A stretch of 64,000 bases of DNA from Enterococcus sp. DIV2402 (GTDB taxonomy: Bacteria; Bacillota; Bacilli; Lactobacillales; Enterococcaceae), in assembly GCF_017426705.2 (NCBI RefSeq), contig NZ_CP147251.1, positions 1,464,501-1,528,500 on the forward strand, read 5' to 3'. Shown here piece by piece: positions 25,006 through 32,980 of the stretch. The notes beneath the pieces are model-generated. The model was not told the origin of the DNA. It did no database searches and saw only the letters and a list, made by a program, of their open reading frames with translations. The translations under genes were made by a program, and so were the position numbers. The first letter of the stretch is position 1, and every line of letters starts with the position of its first letter.

Positions 25006-25989
25006 ATGAATCAACGAATTTTAGGAGAGACAGGATTAGTTACCTCAGAATTAGGATTTGGCTGTATGGGTTTGAATCATCACAGAGGCCCTGTGAAAGA
25101 CAGGAACGATATGATAAAAGTCGTTCAGCATGCGTATGAAGCTGGGATAAGAATGTTTGATACTGCGGAAGTTTATGGACCATACACCAATGAGGAATTA
25201 GTTGGTGAGGCTATTCAACCGTTTCGTAAAGATATTCAATTAGCAACAAAAGGCGGTTTTAGAATTACTGGTGATTCTGACACACCGGATAGTAGCAAAA
25301 AAACATTGAGAAATTCATTGGAAGGTTCTTTGAAACACTTGAAGACAGAATATATTGATTTGTATTATATTCATCGTATAGATTCACATATACCAATTGA
25401 AGAAGTTGCGCAAACGATGCAAGAATTTAAAAAAGAAGGTAAAATTTTGCACTGGGGCTTATCAGAAGCCAATTCTGAAACAATTCGACGTGCACATCAA
25501 GTAGAACCTTTAGCCGCTGTACAAAGTGAATATTCTATTTGGTGGCGAGAATTAGAAAAAGAAGTCATTCCTACATTGGAAGAATTAAAAATAGGCCTAG
25601 TGGCTTACAGTCCACTAGGAAGAGGCTTTCTTACAGGAAAGTTAACTAGAAGTGATATTGCTAATGAGAATGATAACCGTGCGGAACTTCCACGTTTTAC
25701 TAAAGAAGCATTTCAAGCAAATCAAGTTGTCCTAGACTTATTACAAAAAATTGCCAATGAAAAAGAGGCAACAATTGCTCAAGTGTCGCTAGCATGGTTA
25801 TTAGCTCAAAAGGATTGGATTATCCCAATTCCTGGAACAACAAAATGGAATCGTGTGGACGAAAATATTGGTGCAACGACAATCCAATTTAGCCAACAAG
25901 AGTTGATAGACATTAATTATGCGGTAGACCAATTAGTAATTGTTGGCGATCGTTACAATCAAGAACAAAAGAAACGTACTGGGAAGTAA
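25006..25989 (+). CDS. Aldo-keto reductase
   Basis: A 327-residue AKR. Catalytic Asp and Tyr are in MFDTAEVYGPYTNEELVG, Lys in LATKGGF and His in YYIHRIDSH. GRGFLTGKLTRSDI and IPIPGTTKWNRVDENIG are typical of the AKR13 subgroup, which reduces aldehydes or keto-sugars. AGAGGGGAACAGTT precedes the ATG. It sits between the GH1 gene and an SDR gene in the same direction, so it may process the aglycone or a sugar product; this is inferred from context only. Confidence 0.92.
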   Translation: MNQRILGETGLVTSELGFGCMGLNHHRGPVKDRNDMIKVVQHAYEAGIRMFDTAEVYGPYTNEELVGEAIQPFRKDIQLATKGGFRITGDSDTPDSSKKTLRNSLEGSLKHLKTEYIDLYYIHRIDSHIPIEEVAQTMQEFKKEGKILHWGLSEANSETIRRAHQVEPLAAVQSEYSIWWRELEKEVIPTLEELKIGLVAYSPLGRGFLTGKLTRSDIANENDNRAELPRFTKEAFQANQVVLDLLQKIANEKEATIAQVSLAWLLAQKDWIIPIPGTTKWNRVDENIGATTIQFSQQELIDINYAVDQLVIVGDRYNQEQKKRTGK

Positions 25990-26016
25990 AATTTTATAAA
26001 TAAAGTAGGAGAAGCA

Positions 26017-26751
26017 ATGAACTTAACTGAGAAAGTAGTTATTATCATGGGAGCTTCAAGTGGTATCGGTGAAGCAACAACCAAAATATTAGCAGAACAT
26101 GGGTTTAAACTAGTTATTGCAGCACGTAGAATTGACAAACTTAAAAAAATAAAAAATGAGTTACCAAAAGCAGCAATCGATTATCTAAAAGCGGATGTTA
26201 CCAATTTTGAAGAAGTACAAGAAGTAATAAATTTTACTAAGAAGAAATATGGTCGTGTAGATGTGCTATTTAATAATGCTGGAATAATGCCGACAGCACC
26301 TCTAAGTAAAAGTAAAAGAGAAGAATGGCAACAAATGCTTGATATTAATGTTATGGGTGTTTTGAATGGTATTGCTGCTGTCCTACCTACGATGATTCAA
26401 CAAAAATCGGGTCATATTATTACGACAGATTCAGTGGCAGGTCATGTTGTTTATCCTAATTCAGCGGTATATTGTGGAACAAAGTTTGCAGTGAAAGCGA
26501 TTATGGAGGGGTTAAGACAAGAACAGAGAGAAAATAATATTAAATCTACTTTGATTACTCCTGGAATGGTCGAAACTGATTTATATAAAACAATTAATGA
26601 TAAAAAAGTTAGTGCAGAGCTTAAAGAAAATTCTCAAAAAATAGGTTTAAAAGCAAAGGAAATTGGTGAGGCTATACTGTATATCATCGATACGCCGGAT
26701 CATCTGTCTATTAATGAAATGATTATCAGACCAACCCTCCAAGAAAGATAA
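26017..26751 (+). CDS. Short-chain dehydrogenase/reductase (SDR)
   Basis: A 244-residue classical SDR. The Rossmann motif is IMGASSGIGEATTKIL (residues about 10-25) with NNAGIMP. The catalytic residues are Ser in TDSVAGH, Tyr and Lys in YCGTKFAVKAI. The AARRIDKL after strand 2 (basic, Arg-rich) favours NADP(H). The length is normal. AGTAGGAGAAGCA precedes the ATG. It follows the AKR gene by 27 bp and ends the unit with a terminator at 26759. The substrate is unknown. Confidence 0.92.
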   Translation: MNLTEKVVIIMGASSGIGEATTKILAEHGFKLVIAARRIDKLKKIKNELPKAAIDYLKADVTNFEEVQEVINFTKKKYGRVDVLFNNAGIMPTAPLSKSKREEWQQMLDINVMGVLNGIAAVLPTMIQQKSGHIITTDSVAGHVVYPNSAVYCGTKFAVKAIMEGLRQEQRENNIKSTLITPGMVETDLYKTINDKKVSAELKENSQKIGLKAKEIGEAILYIIDTPDHLSINEMIIRPTLQER

Positions 26752-26758
26752 TAAAAAG

Positions 26759-26788
26759 AGAGTATTGTTGTTAAATACTCTTTTTTTA
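26759..26788 (+). terminator. Terminator of the SDR gene
   Basis: AGAGTATT pairs with AATACTCT around a 7-nt loop, followed by T7. Confidence 0.85.
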
Positions 26789-26797
26789 TAAATAAAT

Positions 26798-26854
26798 ACG
26801 AAATAAATTTTGCCTGATAAGCTAATTTTTAAAATAATACGGAATGTATTTCGT
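26798..26854 (+). promoter_or_regulatory. Paired palindromic operators upstream of the phosphatase gene
   Basis: ACGAAATAAATTTTGC (26798-26813) and ACGGAATGTATTTCGT (26839-26854) start exactly 41 bp apart, as do the pair upstream of the PTS gene at 21602. The second is a near-perfect palindrome. The matching geometry suggests the same regulator binds both promoters. Confidence 0.65.
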
Positions 26855-26869
26855 CTTTGACTGAATTTA

Positions 26870-26898
26870 TTGGAAGCGCTATCTATAAATGATAATGT
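26870..26898 (+). promoter_or_regulatory. Promoter with embedded cre-like site, phosphatase gene
   Basis: -35 TTGGAA (26870-26875), 17-nt spacer, -10 TAATGT (26893-26898). The -35 lies in TTGGAAGCGCTATCTA, a cre-like sequence. It begins 31 bp after the start of the second palindrome, the same distance as at the 21602 promoter. ACCGGT...ATAAATTTTCTTTAA follows in the leader, as there. Confidence 0.7.
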
Positions 26899-26961
26899 AT
26901 ATATTAAGAGAAATCAGTGTTTTTACCGGTATAACATAAATTTTCTTTAACTTTAAAAATA

Positions 26962-27010
26962 AGGGAGGAGAGTATAAGTTATATTATCTAACTTATACAT
27001 AAAAAATATG
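26962..27010 (+). promoter_or_regulatory. Ribosome binding site separated from its start codon by a hairpin
   Basis: GGGAGGAG (26963-26970) is the only good ribosome binding site, but the ATG is at 27008, about 38 nt away. Between them GTATAAGTTA (26972-26981) and TAACTTATAC (26989-26998) form a perfect 10-bp stem with a 7-nt loop. Folded, the stem would bring the two within roughly 11 nt. No alternative in-frame start lies in between. Confidence 0.6.
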
Positions 27011-29101
27011 AAAAATAAGCAGGTTCAAGGGATTCTATTCGTTTTGCTATTAGTAATGGTATTTGTCATGGGTGCTTGTGAAAAGAAAGAAACAGAAGAA
27101 ACAGTTACTACAGAGAATAGCACATCTAAAGTAACGATGAGTCAACGTCCGCTAGTTTCAATTTTAGACAATGAAGATACAGATTTAGCATCTGTAGAAT
27201 TAGTTAATGAAAAAATGGAATGGCGTTATTATGATGGTGATGAAGATCCCAATGCTGGTACTTGGTATGAAGGTTGGAACAAGAGAAATGGTTGGGCATA
27301 TCCTGAGGGTTGGTTGGATTGGGGTTCAACACCGATGGACTTTACTGAAGAGGAGTGGCCAACGTATGAAGGAACTGTATTTAACACAGATTCTAAAACA
27401 AAAGGTCAAGTGCTACAAAAAAATGAAGAGGGTAGAGCAAAAAGCACGTATTTTTTACGCCACACATTTACACTCACACAAGAACAAGCAGAAAATATTT
27501 ATGCGCTTGAAATTACGGCACGATACAATGATGCAATGACAATGTATATTAATGGGAGTCCGGTAGGTGGGTTTCATAATATTCCGACAGCTAATTATTC
27601 TGAGAACTTAGAATATGGTGCGCAAGAAAAAGTTGCTGATGGTGACTTTCTTGAAGAAACATTTATTGTGGATGATGTTTCAAGTATCACTAATGGTTTT
27701 ATTCCAGGTGAGTATACAGGCACTGTCAACGAAAATGGTGATACAAGATATGCATTGAGCGAAGCTGCTACAGATGATGATGGAAATACTTTTGTAGATA
27801 TCACGATTGCTGTTGAATTACATGCTTATAATCCAGAAGACAACGAAGCAAGTTTTGAGCTGCTTAATTTTGTTGTAAATCCAGATGAAACTGAATTGGC
27901 TGCTGACAGCGAAGAAGTAAAAAATATAGCGATGAATCCTGGTGAAAATGAGAGATTGCTAAACTTTACTTGGAATGCACTATCTTCAGAAGCAGGCGAA
28001 ATCCAACTAGCTGAAGGCAGTAATCCAGAAGAATTTTCTGAAGAAAAAGCACGAATTTTTGAAGCGGATACAACGGAACTCTCTTATACGAAATTTACGT
28101 CAATCGATTATTTTGTTAACAAAGGAACGATTGAGATCGAACCTGACAAAGAATATTTGTATCGAGTGGGGAATGCTGAGGCTTACTCACCAGTTTATTC
28201 ATTAAATACACAAGATATTACTGATGGACACGACGCGATTTTCTTAGCGGATCCACAAATTGGCACGGGAACTATTCCTACGGATGTGTTTGGCTGGGAA
28301 AGGACATTAAAGCAAGCATTTGAGACTGTCCCAGAAGCAAGCTTTATTTTAAATGCGGGGGATTTTGTAGATACAGCAAACAAAGAAAGTGAATACGATG
28401 CCTATTTTACTCCAGAAATTTTAGCGTCTTATCCAACGGTTACTACTGTAGGCAATCATGATGTTGCCGTGAATTATCGCAATCACTTCAATGAACCCAA
28501 TCAATCGAACCTTGGTGAAGATGAAGCCGGCAGTGATTACTACTTTACGTATGGCAATGTGTTGTATATGGTACTAAATACCAATAACCTAAACAATGAA
28601 GAACATGTACAGTTTCTAGAAGAGACGGTTGCAGAAACGGCAGACCAAGCGTTCGATTGGAAAGTGGTTCTCTTTCATCAATCCATTTATGCGGCAGGCA
28701 AACAAGCATTGAATGAAGATGCACCCGCACGTCAAGAGGCATTGGTGCCAGCATTTGATAAATTGGCTATTGACGTTGTATTCATGGGTCATGACCACAC
28801 GTATGGTAGAACCTATCAAATGCATGACTTTGAAGAAGTAACCGATGTTGAATTTGAAGACGAAGAGAACACCATCGCTCTCAATCCCAAAGGAACACTT
28901 TATGTTACAAATAGTTCTGCGAGTGGGAGTAAATATTATGATTTTGAAGAAGTAAATGATCCTTATTTGGCTGTCAAAGAACAATTTTACGTGCCAACCT
29001 TCTCGCATATTCAATTTACAAAAGATCGTTTTACAATGACTGCATGTCGTACAGATACCATGGAAGAATTTGATTCGTATACAATTAAAAAAAATGAATG
29101 A
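27008..29101 (+). CDS. Secreted lipoprotein metallophosphoesterase (purple-acid-phosphatase-like)
   Basis: A 697-residue surface lipoprotein: a hydrophobic signal with lipobox VMGAC (lipidated Cys about residue 24), an acidic N-terminal beta-domain (about 50-290), a fibronectin/PAP-N-like domain (about 300-395), then a calcineurin-like phosphoesterase domain with all metal motifs: FLADPQIG, NAGDFVD, TVGNHDVA, LFHQSIY and FMGHDHTYGRTY. It should hydrolyse phosphate mono- or diesters outside the cell. Its promoter duplicates that of the beta-glucoside PTS gene at 21602, so it is probably induced by the same signal. That is unusual for a phosphatase. A terminator follows at 29130. Confidence 0.9.
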   Translation: MKNKQVQGILFVLLLVMVFVMGACEKKETEETVTTENSTSKVTMSQRPLVSILDNEDTDLASVELVNEKMEWRYYDGDEDPNAGTWYEGWNKRNGWAYPEGWLDWGSTPMDFTEEEWPTYEGTVFNTDSKTKGQVLQKNEEGRAKSTYFLRHTFTLTQEQAENIYALEITARYNDAMTMYINGSPVGGFHNIPTANYSENLEYGAQEKVADGDFLEETFIVDDVSSITNGFIPGEYTGTVNENGDTRYALSEAATDDDGNTFVDITIAVELHAYNPEDNEASFELLNFVVNPDETELAADSEEVKNIAMNPGENERLLNFTWNALSSEAGEIQLAEGSNPEEFSEEKARIFEADTTELSYTKFTSIDYFVNKGTIEIEPDKEYLYRVGNAEAYSPVYSLNTQDITDGHDAIFLADPQIGTGTIPTDVFGWERTLKQAFETVPEASFILNAGDFVDTANKESEYDAYFTPEILASYPTVTTVGNHDVAVNYRNHFNEPNQSNLGEDEAGSDYYFTYGNVLYMVLNTNNLNNEEHVQFLEETVAETADQAFDWKVVLFHQSIYAAGKQALNEDAPARQEALVPAFDKLAIDVVFMGHDHTYGRTYQMHDFEEVTDVEFEDEENTIALNPKGTLYVTNSSASGSKYYDFEEVNDPYLAVKEQFYVPTFSHIQFTKDRFTMTACRTDTMEEFDSYTIKKNE

Positions 29102-29129
29102 GATTCTGTGTGAATAAATAAAATTGATT

Positions 29130-29180
29130 AAAATAGTATAAAAAATCTTAGTTATAAGATTTTTTATACTATTTTTTCTT
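29130..29180 (+). terminator. Terminator of the phosphatase gene
   Basis: A stem of about 20 bp: AAATAGTATAAAAAATCTTA faces TAAGATTTTTTATACTATTT, with T6 after it. It is A+T-rich but near perfect. Confidence 0.85.
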
Positions 29181-29205
29181 CAGTAATTGTTTTCAAGCAT
29201 TTCTC

Positions 29206-29252
29206 TTGATTACTTATAAAAAGTAAGGTATATTTATCTCGAATTCGAAATA
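29206..29252 (+). promoter_or_regulatory. Promoter and MhqR-type operator
   Basis: -35 TTGATT (29206-29211), 17-nt spacer, -10 TATATT (29229-29234), then the palindrome TATCTCGAATTCGAAATA (29235-29252) over the start site. As I recall it, the B. subtilis MhqR box is built on the same ATCTCGAATTCGAGAT core, so repression by the adjacent MarR protein is expected. Confidence 0.85.
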
Positions 29253-29266
29253 AAAGAGGTGGGAAG

Positions 29267-29701
29267 ATGGATCACCAATCAGAAGCACTAAAAGCTTACA
29301 TTGGTTTATTGCGGACAAGTAGCCAATTGGAACAAATAGCCAAACAAGATGTTGCCTGTTACAACTTAAACATTACAGAATTTTCAGTTTTGGAATTACT
29401 TTTTCATAAAGGTGCTCACACAACACAAGGAATTAAAGAAAAAATTTTAATTGCTAGTAGTAGCACAACATATGTCATTGATCAGTTGGTAAAAAAAGGA
29501 CTTGTTCAAAGACGAAATAACCCAAGGGATCGTCGCGTTATTTATGTAGAAATTACAAAATCGGGTATTGATTTGATGGAAAAAATATTTCCATTACATG
29601 CGAAACGAATTGCTGACAGTTTTGAAGAAGTTTCATTAGATGAGTTGCACCTATTACAAAAAATACTAAAAAAAATATCGAATAAAAGAAACGAGGAATA
29701 A
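29267..29701 (+). CDS. mhqR: MarR-family repressor, MhqR-like
   Basis: A 144-residue winged-helix regulator. The DNA-binding part is ITEFSVLELLFHKGAHTTQG, then ASSSTTYVIDQLVKKGLVQR and the wing RNNPRDRRVIYVEITKSG. One cysteine lies near residue 27 (DVACYNL). The operator overlapping its promoter and the dioxygenase-dioxygenase-flavin reductase-esterase gene order downstream match the MhqR (2-methylhydroquinone-responsive) system of Bacillus. MhqR does not act by a thiol switch; whether this holds here is unknown. AAAGAGGTGGGAAG precedes the ATG. It is the first gene of a five-gene operon. Confidence 0.85.
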   Translation: MDHQSEALKAYIGLLRTSSQLEQIAKQDVACYNLNITEFSVLELLFHKGAHTTQGIKEKILIASSSTTYVIDQLVKKGLVQRRNNPRDRRVIYVEITKSGIDLMEKIFPLHAKRIADSFEEVSLDELHLLQKILKKISNKRNEE

Positions 29702-29703
29702 TT

Positions 29704-30669
29704 ATGAGAAAAGAAGACCAATTACTAGGAGTTCACCATGTTACAGCGATGACAAGCGATGCAGTTAAAAACTATGAATTTTTTACTAAAATATTAGGGA
29801 TGCGCCTTGTAAAAAAATCAGTGAATCAAGATGATATTTATACGTACCATACGTATTTTGCTGATGATTTGGGGTCACCTGGAACTACTATGACTTTTTT
29901 TGACTTTCCCAATAATCCAAAAGGAAAAAAGGGAACAAATGCAATTACACGTACAAGTTTTCGGGTACCAAATGATGCAGCGTTAGAATATTATGCGCAA
30001 AGGTTCCAAGAATTTAATGTGAAATATCAAGAAATTACAACCGAGTTTGAACAAAAAGTTTTACATTTTTGGGATTTTGATGAACAAGCTTATCAGCTAA
30101 TTTCCGATGAAACCAACAGCGGTGTGAAAGCTGGAATTCCTTGGAAAAAAGGTCCAGTACCAGAAAAATTTGCGATTTATGGTTTAGGTCCAGTAGAAAT
30201 TTCTATTGCGTATTTTGAACAATTCAAGGAATTATTTGAAGGCGTGTTAGGTTTTCAAACAATCAAACATGAAGGAAATCGTTATTTACTTGAAGTCGGT
30301 GAAGGTGGGAATGGTGGACAGGTTATTTTAGTAGATAATCAAACTTCACCACAATCCCAACAAGGTTATGGTGAAGTGCATCATGTCGCTTTTCGTTTAG
30401 CCAATCGCAAGTCATTGGCAGTTTGGCAAGAAATTTTTACCAAGTTGGGACTACCAAATTCTGGGTATGTTGATCGTTATTATTTTGAATCACTTTATGT
30501 GCGTATGGGACATATTTTAGTAGAATTGGCAACGGATGAACCGGGATTTATGGGAGATGAGCCTTATGAAACGCTTGGAGAAAAATTATCTTTAGCACCA
30601 TTCTTAGAAAATCGTCGTACGTATATTGAAAGTGTCATTAAGCCTTTTGATACTAAACGTAGTGAATAA
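29704..30669 (+). CDS. Ring-cleaving dioxygenase, VOC family (MhqA/MhqO-like)
   Basis: A 321-residue protein made of two glyoxalase/VOC modules. The N-terminal module begins LLGVHHVTAMTSDAVKNYEF; the C-terminal one begins near GEVHHVAFRLANRKSLAVWQ. Metal ligands are His in GVHHVT, His in EVHHVAF and Glu in ILVELATDEPGF. Proteins of this type are annotated as ring-cleaving (hydroquinone) dioxygenases. It starts 2 nt after the MarR stop, with GAGGA in the end of that gene, so translation is coupled. Likely role: detoxification of quinones or related electrophiles. Confidence 0.9.
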   Translation: MRKEDQLLGVHHVTAMTSDAVKNYEFFTKILGMRLVKKSVNQDDIYTYHTYFADDLGSPGTTMTFFDFPNNPKGKKGTNAITRTSFRVPNDAALEYYAQRFQEFNVKYQEITTEFEQKVLHFWDFDEQAYQLISDETNSGVKAGIPWKKGPVPEKFAIYGLGPVEISIAYFEQFKELFEGVLGFQTIKHEGNRYLLEVGEGGNGGQVILVDNQTSPQSQQGYGEVHHVAFRLANRKSLAVWQEIFTKLGLPNSGYVDRYYFESLYVRMGHILVELATDEPGFMGDEPYETLGEKLSLAPFLENRRTYIESVIKPFDTKRSE

Positions 30670-30694
30670 GTTTTGCTTTAAAGGAGGAAATAAA

Positions 30695-31588
30695 ATGAAG
30701 GCTATTACGAATATCCATCACATTTCAGCAATTGTTGGGGACCCACAGGAAACCGTTGATTTTTATCGTGACGTTTTAAATTTACGTTTCATCAAACAAA
30801 CCGTGAATTATGATGATGAACATACGTATCATCTTTATTTTAGTAATCAATCAGTTGATAATGGGAGCATTATGACTTTCTTTAATTGGAAAAATGCTCA
30901 TCAAGGAAGAGTGGGGAGCGGACAAGTGGGGATGATAGCTTTTCGCATTCCTAAAGGAAGTACAAGCTATTGGCGAGATCGTTTGACTCAATTTGGTGTT
31001 CCTATTAAAGAAACAAGGCTATTTAATCAGCCAACATTGGAATTACTAGATGTTCATGATTTAGCGTTAGCTTTAGTTGAAAGCAATGAATTTTTTGAAA
31101 CCCCAGAGATTTTAGGTTTTCATGGAGCCATTCTTTTATCTGCAAATCCAAAAGCTACTGCGCATACATTGACGCAAGATTTAGGTTTAGTAATTGCCGG
31201 CAGTTCCACAAACTATGATTATTTTTACACGAAAGGGGATGCTCGTCATCAGATTGGGATTCCTAAACAACCTTTATCTAAAGGTCGTTGGGGAATTGGA
31301 ACGGTTCATCATATTGCATGGGCTGTTTCTGATGAAAAAGAACAGACGCAATGGCACGATTATTTATCGCAACATCATTATGGAGTAACTGAAATTAAAA
31401 ATAGAAATTATTTTCAAGCAATTTATTTCCAAGAACCTGGAAGTGTAGTGTTTGAATTAGCGACAGAAGGTCCTGGATTTACCATAGATGAATCTTTTGA
31501 GACACTTGGTCAACGATTAATGTTGCCTGCACATTTTGAATCTCGTAGAAAAGAAATTAGTGCATCCTTACCCAAATTAAATATCTAA
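30695..31588 (+). CDS. Ring-cleaving dioxygenase, VOC family (second copy)
   Basis: A 297-residue paralogue of the preceding protein with the same two-module layout: NIHHISAIVGDPQETVDFYR at the N-terminus, GTVHHIAWAVSDEKEQTQWH in the middle, VVFELATEGPGFTIDESFET near the end. The start is ATG 30695 with AAAGGAGGAAATAAA upstream; an in-frame extension back to 30626 lies inside the previous gene and is rejected. Two adjacent copies suggest different substrates or a heteromer. Confidence 0.9.
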   Translation: MKAITNIHHISAIVGDPQETVDFYRDVLNLRFIKQTVNYDDEHTYHLYFSNQSVDNGSIMTFFNWKNAHQGRVGSGQVGMIAFRIPKGSTSYWRDRLTQFGVPIKETRLFNQPTLELLDVHDLALALVESNEFFETPEILGFHGAILLSANPKATAHTLTQDLGLVIAGSSTNYDYFYTKGDARHQIGIPKQPLSKGRWGIGTVHHIAWAVSDEKEQTQWHDYLSQHHYGVTEIKNRNYFQAIYFQEPGSVVFELATEGPGFTIDESFETLGQRLMLPAHFESRRKEISASLPKLNI

Positions 31589-31603
31589 GAGAGGTGTTGT
31601 GTT

Positions 31604-32212
31604 TTGTTACAATTTGATCCCCAAAAATTAAGTGAACGTGAAAATTATAAATTACTGATTGGATCAGTTATTCCAAGACCTGTAGCGATTGTGACTACTC
31701 TTTCTGAAAATGAACAGCTAAATATCGCACCGTTTAGTTATTTTTCAATTATTAGTACACAGCCAGCCATCGTATCCATAGCAGTGCAAAGAAAAGAAAA
31801 TCAAATGAAAGATACTGCACGGAATATTTTAGCTGGAAAAGCAGCTGTAATTCATATTTTAGATAGTGATAACGTAAAAGATGCGAATCAAACTGCGGCA
31901 TCATTATTGCCTGAAGAGAGCGAATTATCTGTGTCAAACTTTACTACTAGCGCTTCTTCAAAGGTTGCAGTTCCCAGCTTAAACGAGGCTAAAGTTCGTT
32001 TTGAGACGATACTTTATCAGCATATACCTATTCATCACTTGGAAAAAGTGACTGCAGATTTATTTTTATTAGAAATTAAGCACTATGCAATTGATGAGGC
32101 CATTTATCAAGAAGGCAGGATTGATGCTGGAAAATTAGCTGCAATTAGTCGTTTGGCAGGTAGCTCATATGCAACGATTGGCGATATTTTTGAAATGGAG
32201 CGTCCAACTTAG
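31604..32212 (+). CDS. Flavin reductase-like (DIM6/NTAB) family protein
   Basis: A 202-residue FMN-binding split-barrel protein: YKLLIGSVIPRPVAIVTTLS (N-terminal flavin motif), NIAPFSYFSIISTQPAIVSI and GKLAAISRLAGSSYATIGDI at the C-terminus. It probably reduces or uses FMN, in keeping with quinone chemistry. Translation starts at TTG 31604 (reads LQFDPQKLSE after initiation), with AAGAGAGGTG upstream. It is the fourth gene of the MhqR-like operon. Confidence 0.88.
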   Translation: MLQFDPQKLSERENYKLLIGSVIPRPVAIVTTLSENEQLNIAPFSYFSIISTQPAIVSIAVQRKENQMKDTARNILAGKAAVIHILDSDNVKDANQTAASLLPEESELSVSNFTTSASSKVAVPSLNEAKVRFETILYQHIPIHHLEKVTADLFLLEIKHYAIDEAIYQEGRIDAGKLAAISRLAGSSYATIGDIFEMERPT

Positions 32213-32226
32213 AAAGGAGAAAAACA

Positions 32227-32814
32227 ATGCATCATATTTTTAAACAAGGAACACAAGAACCAGTATTTGTTTTATTACATGGTACTGGCGGCGATGAAAA
32301 TTCTCTGCTTGAAATTGGAGAAATGTTAAATGAAAAAGCCTCTATTTTAAGTATTCGTGGAAATGTTTTAGAGGGAAATATGCCTCGCTTTTTTCGAAGA
32401 GTAACAGAAGGTGTTTATGATGAAGCAGACCTAACTTTGCGTGGGAATGAGTTGCGTGCGTTTATTAAAGAAGCTGCAGCAAACTATCATTTTGATTTAA
32501 GACAAGTTATCTTAGTGGGTTATTCGAATGGTGCTAATATTGCTATGCAACTATTACTTCATGAACCAGAACTTTTTCAAAAAGCTATTTTATTTCATCC
32601 AATGTTTCCAGTTGAAAATTTACCTATTTATTCGTTAGAAAAGACCCACATTTTTACAACTTTAGGCGAACAAGATCCTATTGTTTCGATATCAGATAGT
32701 TTGCATGTGATTAAAGTATTAGAAGAACGTCATGCCGTGGTTACGAAATTATGGACAGCCAATCATCAACTAACTTATCAAGAAATTCTAGCAGCTAAAC
32801 AGTGGTTGGCATAA
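32227..32814 (+). CDS. Carboxylesterase/phospholipase-type alpha/beta hydrolase (MhqD-like)
   Basis: A 195-residue serine hydrolase. LLHGTGGDENSLLEIGEML is the oxyanion-hole region; the nucleophile Ser is in VGYSNGANIAMQLL (about residue 100); Asp is in GEQDPIVS; His is in ANHQLT. The short, lidless form matches YodD/MhqD carboxylesterases that accompany the dioxygenases in Bacillus. AGAAAGGAGAAAAACA precedes the ATG. It is the last gene of the operon, with a terminator at 32837. Confidence 0.9.
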   Translation: MHHIFKQGTQEPVFVLLHGTGGDENSLLEIGEMLNEKASILSIRGNVLEGNMPRFFRRVTEGVYDEADLTLRGNELRAFIKEAAANYHFDLRQVILVGYSNGANIAMQLLLHEPELFQKAILFHPMFPVENLPIYSLEKTHIFTTLGEQDPIVSISDSLHVIKVLEERHAVVTKLWTANHQLTYQEILAAKQWLA

Positions 32815-32836
32815 TCCATTTTTAAATGAAGAAGAA

Positions 32837-32867
32837 GTGTTCAATAGCTTATTGGACGCTTTTTTTG
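32837..32867 (+). terminator. Terminator of the MhqR-like operon
   Basis: GTGTTCAATA pairs with TATTGGACGC (two wobbles), a 3-nt loop, then T7. Confidence 0.8.
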
Positions 32868-32904
32868 TATGGAAATTTATTTAGATCAGAAAATAGCTCA
32901 ACCA

Positions 32905-32928
32905 ACAGAAAACGTTTTCTGTTACAAT
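32905..32928 (+). promoter_or_regulatory. 18-nt perfect palindrome (cre-like) at the capA-like promoter
   Basis: ACAGAAAACGTTTTCTGT (32905-32922) is a perfect palindrome that resembles a cre/LacI-family operator. It abuts a TACAAT -10 element (32923-32928). Binding there would block transcription. The -35 is poor. Confidence 0.55.
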
Positions 32929-32980
32929 GTATTATAGTAGAAAAAGTAAAAGAAAGTTAAATGAAAAAAGGGGTGCACGA

